DNA of 64,000 nt from Muricauda sp. SCSIO 64092 (GCF_023016285.1 NZ_CP095413.1:1178001-1242000), one strand, 5' to 3'. Shown: positions 37,028 to 46,528, numbered from the stretch's first letter. Notes: generated from the sequence alone by a model not told the origin. Made by a program: numbers and translations.

Positions 37028-37061
37028 TTTTTTAGCAGTTGTAACCAAACCTAAACCAAAA

Positions 37062-38441
37062 ATGGATAAACGTATATTCAGGATTTCAATTACGGCAGCA
37101 CTGGCCGGATTCTTATTTGGATTTGACACCGTGGTCATCAGTGGTGCCAACCAACCCATAAAGGAGCTTTGGGAAACCAATTGGTTCTTGGGCGATTCCA
37201 TTTTCACATTTCACGGCATTTTTATCATGTCCATGGCTTTGTGGGGAACGGTGCTTGGCTCCTTGTTCGGGGGTATTCCAACCGACAAGTTGGGCAGAAA
37301 AAAAACATTGTTTTGGATCGGAATCTTATATTTTGTCTCCGCCCTAGGTTCCGCTGTGGCTACCGAACCCTATAGTTTTTCTTTTTTTAGGTTTATTGGA
37401 GGTGTGGGTGTAGGGGCATCTTCGGTTGCTGCCCCAATTTATATTTCTGAAATATCATCTGCGCAAAACAGGGGAAGGCTTACCGCCTTGTACCAATTCA
37501 ATATTGTATTTGGAATATTGATAGCTTTCATTTCCAACTACCTGATTGGTTCCATTTTCGCTGAAGATGTAGCCTGGCGTTGGATGCTTGGTGTGGAGGG
37601 AATACCAGCCTTAATTTATACCCTGCTGGTCCTAAAAATTCCCCAAAGCCCAAGATGGCTTTTGTTAAAGGACAATCCCGATGCTGTCGTAATCAAATCG
37701 TTGACCTTATTGGGGATAAAGGAAAGTGAAGCCAGTATTCAATTGGCCCAAATAAAGGTTTCCTTGGTTGAATCCATTGAAAAGAAAAAGGAAAAGCTAT
37801 TCTCCGGAAAATACAATAAACCGCTTTTGCTTGCCTTCTTATTGGCCTTCTTCAACCAACTCTCGGGCATTAATTTTGTGCTGTATTATGCTCCGGAGAT
37901 TTTGGAACGGGCCGGACTGGCGACCGGAGAATCCCTTTTCAGTTCCATATCCATAGGGATCGTCAACCTGCTATTTACTTTTGTGGGTATCGCCCTTATT
38001 GATAGACTGGGACGTAAACAACTAATGTACATTGGGTCAATGGGCTATATCATCAGTCTTGCCATGGTGGGATGGTGTTTTTATTCTGGAGCAAGTTCCG
38101 TTTTATTGCTCATTTTTATTTTGGTTTTTATTGCCTCCCACGCTGTAGGACAGGGATCGGTAATCTGGGTGTTCATTTCAGAGATATTCCCGAATAAGGT
38201 CCGGGCCTATGGGCAATCTTGGGGAACAGGGACGCATTGGGTCTTCGCTGCACTGATTACCTTATTGACCCCTACCTTTTTGGACAGCGAAATTGGAATC
38301 TTTAAGGAAAACCCCTGGCCCATTTTTGTATTTTTCGCGGGCATGATGATATTACAGTTACTTTGGGTTGTCTTTATGATGCCGGAAACCAAGGGAATCT
38401 CATTGGAGGATTTGGCCAAAAAACTGAGCCTTTCCAAATAA
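37062..38441 (+). CDS. MFS sugar transporter (sugar porter family)
   Basis: 459 residues, twelve membrane helices. Sugar-porter signatures: AALAGFLFGFDTVVISGA in helix 1, DKLGRKKTLFWIG after helix 2, RFIGGVGVGASSVAAPIYISEISSAQNRGRL, PQSPRWLLLKDNPDAV, and DRLGRKQLMYIGS in half two, then VFISEIFPNKVRAYGQSWG. It is probably a proton-coupled hexose or pentose symporter; the sugar cannot be told. It lies 34 bases after waaA. Confidence 0.93.
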   Translation: MDKRIFRISITAALAGFLFGFDTVVISGANQPIKELWETNWFLGDSIFTFHGIFIMSMALWGTVLGSLFGGIPTDKLGRKKTLFWIGILYFVSALGSAVATEPYSFSFFRFIGGVGVGASSVAAPIYISEISSAQNRGRLTALYQFNIVFGILIAFISNYLIGSIFAEDVAWRWMLGVEGIPALIYTLLVLKIPQSPRWLLLKDNPDAVVIKSLTLLGIKESEASIQLAQIKVSLVESIEKKKEKLFSGKYNKPLLLAFLLAFFNQLSGINFVLYYAPEILERAGLATGESLFSSISIGIVNLLFTFVGIALIDRLGRKQLMYIGSMGYIISLAMVGWCFYSGASSVLLLIFILVFIASHAVGQGSVIWVFISEIFPNKVRAYGQSWGTGTHWVFAALITLLTPTFLDSEIGIFKENPWPIFVFFAGMMILQLLWVVFMMPETKGISLEDLAKKLSLSK

Positions 38442-38561
38442 TTTTCAACACCAAAAAAGCTGCCTTATACGGGACAAAGCCTGGGATTGGTCGAATTAAC
38501 CGTTGTTTTTTGACCCAATTCCTTTAAGAAATCGTTATATTTATTAGAAATAGCATTCTCT

Positions 38562-38711
38562 ATGACACAGAACACTACTATTGGAGCAAGCTTTTTAAAT
38601 CTATTTCTTAGAATAATGGTCTATGCATTGATTGGGATTCTAATCACCATTCCACTTTGTATCATCGGTGATCAACTTGGAATTTTCGATGCATTGGGCA
38701 TTCAATTTTAA
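38562..38711 (+). CDS. Small membrane protein, 49 residues
   Basis: ATG at 38562, TAA at 38709-38711. The peptide begins MTQNTTIGASFLNLFLRIMV and continues with a hydrophobic helix (VYALIGILITIPLCIIGDQLG), so it is a single-helix membrane protein. It fills the 300-base gap between the sugar transporter and pfkA (convergent). The amino-acid composition and start fit a real gene, but there is no strong ribosome-binding site and no recognised family. Confidence 0.5.
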   Translation: MTQNTTIGASFLNLFLRIMVYALIGILITIPLCIIGDQLGIFDALGIQF

Positions 38712-38741
38712 AAAGCATCCCAGAATTAAGATCCGGCAGTT

Positions 38742-40043
38742 TTACATCACAAAAGGCTGTCCCGTACTTTGAAGCACAGCAAACCAAAAATCGCTTTCCA
38801 AATCTATCTTTTTTCGTTTTTTGGTCACTGCTGAAATGGGCAAATAAACAGAATTATTGTTCACCCTACCGACAACGAATTTTGTTTTTCCTGCCATGGC
38901 ACCGTGTACGGCCATATAGGCCAAACCACTGCAAAAAACACTGTCCCCGGAGTTTGCGGCCGCACTGCGAACGATATAGCTTGGGTCAATATATTTTACT
39001 GTAATGGGCAAAATTTCCTTGAAATATTCTATGATCTTATCTTTTAGAAAGACCCCAATATCATCGTGTTTTACATTTCCGGAAGCATCTTTTTTTACAT
39101 CCTCCTTGGCAAACAAATGTTGACCGGCACCCTCTGCCACTACAATGACCGCATGGTGTTTGGATTCCAATCGTCTTTTGAGCGATTCCAAAAAACCGTT
39201 CTCCCCATAAAGGTTGAATTCGGACTCCGGAATCAGGACAAAATTCACAACTGGTTGGGCCAATGCCGCAGAAGCGGCGATAAAACCACTATCCCTTCCC
39301 ATTAACTTTACGATGGAAACCCCGTTATAGGCACCTTTTGCCTCATTATGGGCATCCCGTAAAATTGGGCTGGCAATATCAAAGGAAGTTTCAAATCCAA
39401 ACGATTTATCAATAATGTCAATATCGTTATCAATAGTTTTTGGAATGCCGACTACTGCAATATCCAATCCTCTCCTTTTGATTTCCTCACCAATGGCATC
39501 GGAACCTTTTAAAGTGCCATCACCGCCAATAGTGAAAAGAATATTGATGTTGTTTTGGACCAGTGTGTCCACCATCACCCCAAGATCTTGGGCTCCTCTT
39601 GAAGAGCCTAAAATTGTACCTCCAAACTGGTGTATGTCCTTTACCTTATCCGGGGTAAGTTCCTCCAGATTATGCTTCATTTTTGGATTGAGACCCTCAT
39701 ATCCATAGGGAATACCCAATATTCGCTTTACCCCATAGAAATAATGCAGGGCCATTACCACACCCCTGATTACGTTATTTATCCCCGGACAAAGTCCACC
39801 ACAGGTGACTATGGCCGCTGTTGTCTTCTTTGGGTCAAAATAAATGTTTTGACGGGGGCCGGCTTTTTCCAGGCAATTGGGTTCTTCCCCATTGGCAAGA
39901 CAAGAATTGTAGGTTTCCATGGAGAGATCGTAAACCAGCCTGTCGTTATCATCAACATAGTTGAAGATATTATCCCCCCTGACAGTACTTAACTGTAGGG
40001 GGGATTCAATCGCTGCCTCTCCCAAATTTTCTATTTGGAACAT
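38742..40043 (-). CDS. pfkA: 6-phosphofructokinase, plant-type clade
   Basis: 433 residues. An N-terminal extension precedes the PFK core: IVTCGGLCPGINNVIRGVV, FTIGGDGTLKGSDAI and VGIPKTIDNDIDIIDKSFGFETS, then GRDSGFIAASAALA. GGDGT (not GGDD) points to ATP as phosphate donor, while PKTIDND in place of PGTIDND marks the longer plant-like clade. It phosphorylates fructose-6-phosphate. It lies 14 bases after pckA, so the two appear co-transcribed. Confidence 0.93.
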   Translation of the reverse strand: MFQIENLGEAAIESPLQLSTVRGDNIFNYVDDNDRLVYDLSMETYNSCLANGEEPNCLEKAGPRQNIYFDPKKTTAAIVTCGGLCPGINNVIRGVVMALHYFYGVKRILGIPYGYEGLNPKMKHNLEELTPDKVKDIHQFGGTILGSSRGAQDLGVMVDTLVQNNINILFTIGGDGTLKGSDAIGEEIKRRGLDIAVVGIPKTIDNDIDIIDKSFGFETSFDIASPILRDAHNEAKGAYNGVSIVKLMGRDSGFIAASAALAQPVVNFVLIPESEFNLYGENGFLESLKRRLESKHHAVIVVAEGAGQHLFAKEDVKKDASGNVKHDDIGVFLKDKIIEYFKEILPITVKYIDPSYIVRSAAANSGDSVFCSGLAYMAVHGAMAGKTKFVVGRVNNNSVYLPISAVTKKRKKIDLESDFWFAVLQSTGQPFVM

Positions 40044-40057
40044 ATAGACGTTATTGA

Positions 40058-41686
40058 TTAAATATGATAATTCATTTCATGGTGCGAGTCAATCAGCGGT
40101 CCTCCATTTAAAATTTCCTCTGATGCTTCACTGGCAAATTTATCAAAGTTAATGTGGAAAGAATGCGCTAATTGAATTGCTTTACTAACATAAGCACCTT
40201 TTTGTAACCATGTATTCATTGGATCTAGGATTTCTGTAGGAACACTCGGACAATATTTGGGCATAAACAATCCAAAAATGGGGTGTACCTCATAATCCAC
40301 TTTTTCCAATTCTCCTTCTAAAATGGCAGAAATCATGGCTCTGGTGTATTTCAATTTAATACGTGAACCTACCCCATAGGGACCACCACTCCATCCTGTA
40401 TTGATCAACCAAACATTTACACCGGCCTCGGTCATCTTTTTACTCAACATTTCTGCATAGACTGCCGGATGCAATGGCATAAAAGGCTCGCCAAAGCACG
40501 CAGAGAAAGAAGGTACTGGCTCATTGATTCCCGCTTCTGTTCCCGCAACCTTGGCGGTATAACCCGAAATAAAATGATAAGCCGCCTGTCCGGGGGTAAG
40601 TTTGGATACCGGGGGTAATACGCCAAAAGCATCACAGGTCAAAAAGAAAATGTTCTTTGGATTATCCGCGTAGGACGGCACCTGTAAGTTATCGATATGT
40701 TCAAGGGGATAGCTTACCCTGGTGTTCAATGTAATGGTACTATCAAAATAGTCCACTTCCTTGGTACCTTCCTTGAACATTACATTTTCCAGGAGTGCTC
40801 CAGGGCGGATGGCCCGATAAATGTCCGGTTCCTTTTCCTCGGTGAGGTCAATTACCTTCGCATAACAACCCCCTTCAAAGTTAAAAATGGTATTCTCGGC
40901 TGTCCAACCATGCTCATCATCACCTATGAGTTTTCGATTTGGATCGGCAGATAAAGTGGTTTTACCTGTTCCCGAAAGCCCAAAGTAAATGGCAGTGTCC
41001 CCTTTTTCCCCAACATTGGCGGAGCAGTGCATGGGCAGGACATTCATCTCTACTGGCAAGATGAAGTTCAATGCAGTAAACACCCCTTTCTTCATTTCGC
41101 CAGGGTATTCAGATCCCCCAACGAGCGCTATTTTTCGTGTGTAGTCCAAAATTGAGAAGTTCCCAGCGATAATTCCAAAATCTTTGGGGTTTGGTGCCTC
41201 ATAACCCGGGGCACAGAGTAGCAACCATTCTTCTTCAAAGTCCTTCAACTCCTCCTCCGGGAGACGGATGAACATGTTCTTAACGAAGTAATTGGACCAT
41301 GGGTATTCTGTAACGCTCCTAACGTTCATTCTGTACCTTGGATCCGCACAGACCGCGGCATCACGTACATAAATCTCCTTTCCGGACAGATAATTGACTA
41401 CTTCGTCATAAAGTTTCTCAAAGTTTTCCGGTGAGATGGGTTTGTTGATTCTTCCCCACCAAATCCTGTCTTTGGTATAATCATCCTTTACCAAAAAACG
41501 GTCTTTGGGCGAGCGTCCGGTAAATTTACCCGTATTGATGGCCAAAGTGCCATTTTCCGACTCTACACCCATTCCTTTTTCAACGGTAATCTTTTGAAGG
41601 GTCTCTGGATCTAAGTTCCAATGCGCTGTGGCATTCTTGATCCCGTACTTTTCCAATTCTCTTGTTTTTCTTGTAACGGCATTCAT
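40058..41686 (-). CDS. pckA: Phosphoenolpyruvate carboxykinase (ATP)
   Basis: 542 residues, usual length. It shows NTGKFTGRSPKDRFLV, HCSANVGEKGDTAIYFGLSGTGKTTLSADPNR (kinase-1a P-loop), IGDDEHGW (metal-binding kinase-2), NFEGGCYAKVIDL and a C-terminal RIKLKYTRAMISAIL. It interconverts oxaloacetate + ATP with PEP + CO2 + ADP. It is co-directional with pfkA (14-base gap). Confidence 0.98.
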   Translation of the reverse strand: MNAVTRKTRELEKYGIKNATAHWNLDPETLQKITVEKGMGVESENGTLAINTGKFTGRSPKDRFLVKDDYTKDRIWWGRINKPISPENFEKLYDEVVNYLSGKEIYVRDAAVCADPRYRMNVRSVTEYPWSNYFVKNMFIRLPEEELKDFEEEWLLLCAPGYEAPNPKDFGIIAGNFSILDYTRKIALVGGSEYPGEMKKGVFTALNFILPVEMNVLPMHCSANVGEKGDTAIYFGLSGTGKTTLSADPNRKLIGDDEHGWTAENTIFNFEGGCYAKVIDLTEEKEPDIYRAIRPGALLENVMFKEGTKEVDYFDSTITLNTRVSYPLEHIDNLQVPSYADNPKNIFFLTCDAFGVLPPVSKLTPGQAAYHFISGYTAKVAGTEAGINEPVPSFSACFGEPFMPLHPAVYAEMLSKKMTEAGVNVWLINTGWSGGPYGVGSRIKLKYTRAMISAILEGELEKVDYEVHPIFGLFMPKYCPSVPTEILDPMNTWLQKGAYVSKAIQLAHSFHINFDKFASEASEEILNGGPLIDSHHEMNYHI

Positions 41687-41698
41687 AATGTTATTGAT

Positions 41699-41767
41699 TT
41701 AAAGTTTGCGTCCAAAATTCCAGACCAACGGTACAATCAGCACCGTGGTTAAAAAACCAGTAATAGT
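41699..41767 (-). pseudogene. Remnant of an SLC13-type transporter 3' end
   Basis: Leftward reading gives VATITGFLTTVLIVPLVWNF, then four codons and a TAA at 41701-41699. The SLC13 protein encoded at 43880-45718 ends LLFFITTVLVVPLVWNF. At base level 41714-41734 equals 43883-43903 (21 identical bases) and 41742-41751 equals 43911-43920. The frame is closed by a stop just upstream of the remnant, so no gene is left. It sits between pckA and DUF4914. Confidence 0.7.
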
Positions 41768-41845
41768 GGCCACTTACCTTTATTCAATCCTAAAAACACC
41801 TGCTAAGGGGAATGGGATCGTCACTCCGTCGAAATTTTTTAAAGA

Positions 41846-41882
41846 GCGAGAACCCGCATTACTCCTGGAGATGCGGGTTCGC
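41846..41882 (-). terminator. Hairpin after the DUF4914 gene
   Basis: AACCCGCAT (41851-41859) and ATGCGGGTT (41871-41879) pair, extended by GCG/CGC with a bulge. Leftward it is followed by a modest T-rich run. It lies 50 bases past the DUF4914 stop and probably ends that unit. Confidence 0.6.
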
Positions 41883-41932
41883 CTCTATCTAAAAGGTTTA
41901 AACCACTTTATATTGATTAAATGTTATTCAAT

Positions 41933-43819
41933 TTACGACTTAAATACTTGTTCATAATCCTCCACGGAACCGTTGTCCAAGCAGCATTCGATGATGCGTT
42001 TACCCAGTGGGTCCAAAGTATCATCTTGAAACTGCGCCAACGTTTTAATGAAGAAATCATATAATATATCAGCACCTTTATCGTATGCTTTCTTTCCTAC
42101 TTCTTCCTGATATTCCACTTTCAGGAACCATTTTGGAATTTGCCGCCCTTCTACCTTCATGGAGTTCATTGCATAACCCAACAAACTGCACCTGGAAGCA
42201 CTTAGTCTATGTGGGGAGAAGTTGGCATTCCCCCTACGCGCAAGATACTCACGGCTAATCCATTGTGGCATGAAGCTTGTTTTCCACGCCCCAATATGTT
42301 GGTTCGGTGTAAGGATATACTTCACACCTGGGGTATTCTGTATTTGTTCAAGCAATAGATTGGCCTGTTTCACCTTTTTGCCCGTAGCAAATGGCCAATA
42401 ACTGCCCACACCTTCACTACTAATGCCCTTGGTCTGGATAATACTTGGGTTTGCATGTCCCCTAGGGGCTACCAAGCGCCATAACCAAGCCAGTGCCGGT
42501 GGCAATATATGCATGACTCCAACAATTCCATAATTTGGATTTTTCTTGGTACAGGGTGGTGTTCTTAGGCCAATACTCCTAATATCTACCCTAACCGGTT
42601 TGGAGTATACCCCTGGCACCGATTCGCGTGGTAAAATTACCCTTGGATTTGGGCAGGGTACTCCCGGCTCATCCTCCTTATGGTCCCAAATCAAGGCACG
42701 CCCTCCGGGAACGGCTTCAATATTTAAGAACAATAGGGGGTTATCCGGAAGAGCCGTAATTTTTTCGAGCATCATATCCTTACCGTAGTCATCAATATGG
42801 TCCACACGAACAAACCAGGCATCTTCCGCATCTTCAAGCCATAATTTTTTGGCATCTTTCTGAAGATTGGGGTGGCATAATGCCATATCATCCGTAACGG
42901 GTTGCAGGTCACAGGTTCTGGGAAGTTCAATTGTACGTTCTTCACCGGTCAGAACATTTTTACCCAGTAAGAGGCTACCATCGGGTTGCCTGTGGGGCAA
43001 CTGAAGCATCTCACTTTTTCCACCGCCACTGGCTCCCTCATGCATCATGGTAACCACGTTATCATAGGGTGTGATCACACGTACGGTTGAACAGTGGGCC
43101 GTAACCCAACCTTCATCTTCCCCCTTACCGATCAACATACCGTATACACCCTTCTTGGCACTGGGACCTGGATAAAGATTGTATGAGAACATTTCGTATT
43201 TACCCGGTATCCGGTTGTGTACCACCACTTGTTTCCCTTCAAAATGGGTATGGCGGAAAGGAGGCGCAGCATATATCACAGCTTCGGGGGCAAAATCCTC
43301 CGGTAATTCTTCTGGGTCCAGTATCCCTTGCAACAGGGCCAATCCCAGTCCAAAAAAACCTGTATTGGCCGGAATGACGGCCACGGCATCATATCCCATA
43401 CCCGGTTGGCCTGCATGGAAATAGAACATTCCCAAATCCTGTGTTTTCAACCATTCGAAAGTTTCCGTTCTTAGGGAGTCAAAAGAGGTACCAAACCTTT
43501 TTTCATAGGTAGGTTTATCCGTAGGCAGATCATCGGCTATGACCATACAATTGGGATCGCGACGACGCATGTATACTTCGGTGTAATTGGCCGCGATGCC
43601 ATTTTTGGTACGGGCCACTTCGGCCTCAAGGTAGCTTCGCCCATCAGGCAAATCGAATCGCACTTCATGAAAGTTGCTGTCCTTACCCCCGGCGGCAAGG
43701 TCCACCAATTCCTGAGCATTCCGCGCAACGGTAACACTTGGTGCCTTATCCAACAATTCTTGTAGCTCAGCGATGTTTCCAACAGGGAGCTTTGTTGAGG
43801 TCGTTTCCATATCAATCAT
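41933..43819 (-). CDS. DUF4914 protein with PEPCK-like P-loop
   Basis: 628 residues, full length for DUF4914. The centre has MMHEGASGGGKSEMLQ (near 258-272), which resembles the kinase-1a P-loop of PEP carboxykinase (GLSGTGKTTL). Later segments include LPRTCDLQPVTDDMALCHPN, LFLNIEAVPGGRALIWDHKEDEPG and PNYGIVGVMHILPPALAWLWRLVAP. I know of no assigned function. Its position close to pckA and behind a dicarboxylate-type transporter suggests central C4/C3 metabolism (inference). It is flanked by direct repeats of the transporter's 3' end. A second ATG (43810) is an alternative start. Confidence 0.8.
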   Translation of the reverse strand: MIDMETTSTKLPVGNIAELQELLDKAPSVTVARNAQELVDLAAGGKDSNFHEVRFDLPDGRSYLEAEVARTKNGIAANYTEVYMRRRDPNCMVIADDLPTDKPTYEKRFGTSFDSLRTETFEWLKTQDLGMFYFHAGQPGMGYDAVAVIPANTGFFGLGLALLQGILDPEELPEDFAPEAVIYAAPPFRHTHFEGKQVVVHNRIPGKYEMFSYNLYPGPSAKKGVYGMLIGKGEDEGWVTAHCSTVRVITPYDNVVTMMHEGASGGGKSEMLQLPHRQPDGSLLLGKNVLTGEERTIELPRTCDLQPVTDDMALCHPNLQKDAKKLWLEDAEDAWFVRVDHIDDYGKDMMLEKITALPDNPLLFLNIEAVPGGRALIWDHKEDEPGVPCPNPRVILPRESVPGVYSKPVRVDIRSIGLRTPPCTKKNPNYGIVGVMHILPPALAWLWRLVAPRGHANPSIIQTKGISSEGVGSYWPFATGKKVKQANLLLEQIQNTPGVKYILTPNQHIGAWKTSFMPQWISREYLARRGNANFSPHRLSASRCSLLGYAMNSMKVEGRQIPKWFLKVEYQEEVGKKAYDKGADILYDFFIKTLAQFQDDTLDPLGKRIIECCLDNGSVEDYEQVFKS

Positions 43820-43879
43820 AGTTCTATATTTGGTTAAATGAATTAAATTTTTCTTTCAAAATATTTTTAAAGGCCGTGT

Positions 43880-45718
43880 TCAAAAATTCCAGACCAACGG
43901 TACGACCAACACCGTGGTTATAAAAAAGAGCAACAGTAAAGGCCCGCCGACCCTTACGTAGTCCATAAAAGAATACCCGCCAGCGGATAATACCATGGCG
44001 TTGGTTGTGGTTCCAACAGGGGTCAAAAAAGCTGTTGATGCACTTACCGCCACTGTTATTAAATAGGGTTTGGGAGACACTCCCAAGGAATTCGCCGCAA
44101 TTAGGGCTATAGGGGCCATAAGGACCGCTGTAGCTGAATTGTTTATCGTTTGGCTAAAAGCTGTGGTCAATAGAAAAATACCGGCCAACAATGCCGTGGG
44201 ATGAACGCTTCCCAGCACCTCCACCAATCCTTCCGCGGCCATTTGGGCAACTCCCGTCTTTTGGAGGGCCAAGCCCATGGGAATCATGGCAGCAATCATC
44301 ACCACACTGGTCCAACTGATTCCTTTGTACGCCTTGGTTATCGGCACACAACGGGTCAACATCATGATACCTGCACATATCAAGGCTGCCATTGCACCGG
44401 GGAGCACCTTAAAGACCAAAAGTGCGATCAATAAGATCAAGGTGCCCATAGCGATATAACTTCTAGTGGTCAACTGTGCCACATTCTTTGCCATGGACTC
44501 AGGTCTTCCCGAGATAACCACGTTTTCATACAGGGATTTCAAGGTTTCAATATTTTCCCATGTCCCCCTGATAACGAAAGCATCACCGGCTTCCATTTTA
44601 ATTTTCCCCGTTAAAGGACGATTGTCCCTTGAGGCGGCCAATAGTTGTACCCCCGTTTGTTTTAGGTAATGCCCAAGATTGATTACACGACCTACAAAAA
44701 TTGAGTTTGGCGAGATGAACATCTCTGCCATCCCAACCTCCTGATTGATCAGCTCATTTTTTAAGGTATCCATTTCTACGGGCGTAGGAATTACACCAAG
44801 GGAGAATTTAAGCACCAATTTGTCCACATCCTCTGCCTGGCCCTTAACGGTAATGATATCATGATACCGCATTTCGGTATCCGGATCGGGCAATTCCACA
44901 AATTGGGGAACCTTTTGCTTCAAGGGACTCGGGTGCCTCCTTTTTAGCCTCATAACGGAAACATTGTGTTTTCCTTCAAAATCCCAGTCCTCAATTTTGG
45001 TATTGATAAGGGGGGACATCGAACGAATCCGCAATCGATACAGGTTATCGCCAACACTATAATTTTCAATCCACTTATGCATTTCCACATCAATATCCAC
45101 CGGTTTTTCCTTTGTGGTATTCGAAGGCATCAGGCGATAGCCAACATATCTGAAATAAAGAATGGTGATAAGTAACAAAGGGAGGCCAATCAAGGAGAAC
45201 TCAAAAAAACTAAATCCTTCCAGGTTGTTTTCAATAAGGGTGTTGCTGGCAATGATATTTGGTGGGGTCCCGGTCAAGGTCAATAAACCACCGGTATTGG
45301 AACCAAACGCTACGGGCATCAATAACTTTGAGGGCAAGGTCCCAGCATTCCATGCTGCGGAAACGGTAACAGGAAGCAAAGCTGCCACCGTGCCTGTGTT
45401 ACTCACAAAACCTGAGAGCACGCTTGCCCCTAAAGTCACAATAACCAATAATTTAGGCACACTCTTTTTTGCCCAACTCACAAAGCGCTGTCCGGCAATC
45501 GCCGTCCAACCTGTTCTGGAAAGCCCTTCTCCAATAATAAACAGGGCCGCAATCATAATTACGGTAGCATTGCTAAATCCACTCAACGCCTCCTCGGCGG
45601 TCAAAATACCCGTGAGAAAGAGCGTAATCATTGAAATTAACGCTACAACATCTGGTGGGAACTTTCCCCAAATAAAGAGGAGAATCGTTATGGTAAGAAT
45701 GATTAAAAGTGTAATCAT
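43880..45718 (-). CDS. SLC13/DASS family transporter with two TrkA-C domains
   Basis: 612 residues. N-terminal helices carry SNTGTVAALLPVTVSAAW and NTGGLLTLTGTPPNIIASNTL (substrate/sodium motif 1). Two RCK-C/TrkA-C domains (about 200-395) follow, then C-terminal helices with SQTINNSATAVLMAPIALIAA and AFLTPVGTTTNAMVLSAGGY (motif 2). It probably moves dicarboxylate, sulfate or a similar anion with sodium. It lies 18 bases after a universal stress gene, so the two are co-transcribed. Confidence 0.92.
   Translation of the reverse strand: MITLLIILTITILLFIWGKFPPDVVALISMITLFLTGILTAEEALSGFSNATVIMIAALFIIGEGLSRTGWTAIAGQRFVSWAKKSVPKLLVIVTLGASVLSGFVSNTGTVAALLPVTVSAAWNAGTLPSKLLMPVAFGSNTGGLLTLTGTPPNIIASNTLIENNLEGFSFFEFSLIGLPLLLITILYFRYVGYRLMPSNTTKEKPVDIDVEMHKWIENYSVGDNLYRLRIRSMSPLINTKIEDWDFEGKHNVSVMRLKRRHPSPLKQKVPQFVELPDPDTEMRYHDIITVKGQAEDVDKLVLKFSLGVIPTPVEMDTLKNELINQEVGMAEMFISPNSIFVGRVINLGHYLKQTGVQLLAASRDNRPLTGKIKMEAGDAFVIRGTWENIETLKSLYENVVISGRPESMAKNVAQLTTRSYIAMGTLILLIALLVFKVLPGAMAALICAGIMMLTRCVPITKAYKGISWTSVVMIAAMIPMGLALQKTGVAQMAAEGLVEVLGSVHPTALLAGIFLLTTAFSQTINNSATAVLMAPIALIAANSLGVSPKPYLITVAVSASTAFLTPVGTTTNAMVLSAGGYSFMDYVRVGGPLLLLFFITTVLVVPLVWNF
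43883..43920 (-). repeat. Intact copy of the duplicated SLC13 3' end
   Basis: These last codons recur in direct orientation at 41714-41751, 2.17 kb away across DUF4914. There are two perfect blocks of 21 and 10 bases separated by a diverged 7-base stretch. Confidence 0.7.
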
Positions 45719-45736
45719 TTGGAGTCTTTCATCATA

Positions 45737-46528
45737 TTAATCCAATGTCAATACGGGGACACTGGAATGTAGGGTCAGTAATTTTGTCAAACGACCTTCT
45801 GAAGGTTTTGTCTTTTTCGCATGGTTTCTGGGCAAAATGGCCAAAAGGTCAATGTTTTTCTCTTCGATGTAATCCAATATCCCTTTTTCTATATCTTCAT
45901 TTTTTTCAAAAGTGTGTTCGGCGTAAAAATGTTCCAAATAGTACTCCAAGGTTCTTTCATTGGTCTCAACGATCACCTTTTCTTCATAGATGGACTCCTT
46001 ATAGATGGTTAATACGTGTACTTTGGCATTAAAGGAACGGGCAACATCCAATAGTAATCCCAAAACCTTGGGTTCCTCTATTTCTTCCTTGCCCAATACC
46101 AGGGCAATTGCCTGGGGCTTTTGGATTTGGGTACCAAATGGAACGGATATAACCGGGCAATCGGCGTCCAGCACCAATTGTGACGTATTCGTCAGCGGTT
46201 CCCCCACACTGGAATCGCCCAAAGTGCCCATAATGATCAAATCTGCCTTTTGGGCCCTCCTTGACCTTAAAATGGTCTCTTCCAAATCCCCTTGGGAAAT
46301 CAACAATTCCGGATGCCAATGTGTTCTCTTATTTAAGTTGGATACTTCCCTGGCAAAGTTTTCCATGACTTCTTTGCGCTCCCTATCGCTAACTTCAGTA
46401 GTGCTAACGTATAGTGCCGTAATCTGTATGGGATTATCATACCCCACAAAGCTCAGGGTGTAGTCCAATGCTGCTATAGCCGGTTCCGTAAAATCGAAGG
46501 GAACCATAATTTTTTTAATACTGCTCAT
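45737..46528 (-). CDS. Universal stress protein, two UspA domains
   Basis: 263 residues. The first UspA domain (KIMVPFDFTEPAIAALDYTLSFV, LIIMGTLGDSSVGEPLTNTSQLVL) and the second, more diverged domain (AIALVLGKEEIEEPKVLGLLLDVA, LLAILPRNH) lie in tandem. The ATP-binding G-x2-G-x9-G-S/T motif is imperfect. It lies directly upstream of the SLC13 transporter, which it may regulate (inference). Confidence 0.9.
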   Translation of the reverse strand: MSSIKKIMVPFDFTEPAIAALDYTLSFVGYDNPIQITALYVSTTEVSDRERKEVMENFAREVSNLNKRTHWHPELLISQGDLEETILRSRRAQKADLIIMGTLGDSSVGEPLTNTSQLVLDADCPVISVPFGTQIQKPQAIALVLGKEEIEEPKVLGLLLDVARSFNAKVHVLTIYKESIYEEKVIVETNERTLEYYLEHFYAEHTFEKNEDIEKGILDYIEEKNIDLLAILPRNHAKKTKPSEGRLTKLLTLHSSVPVLTLD

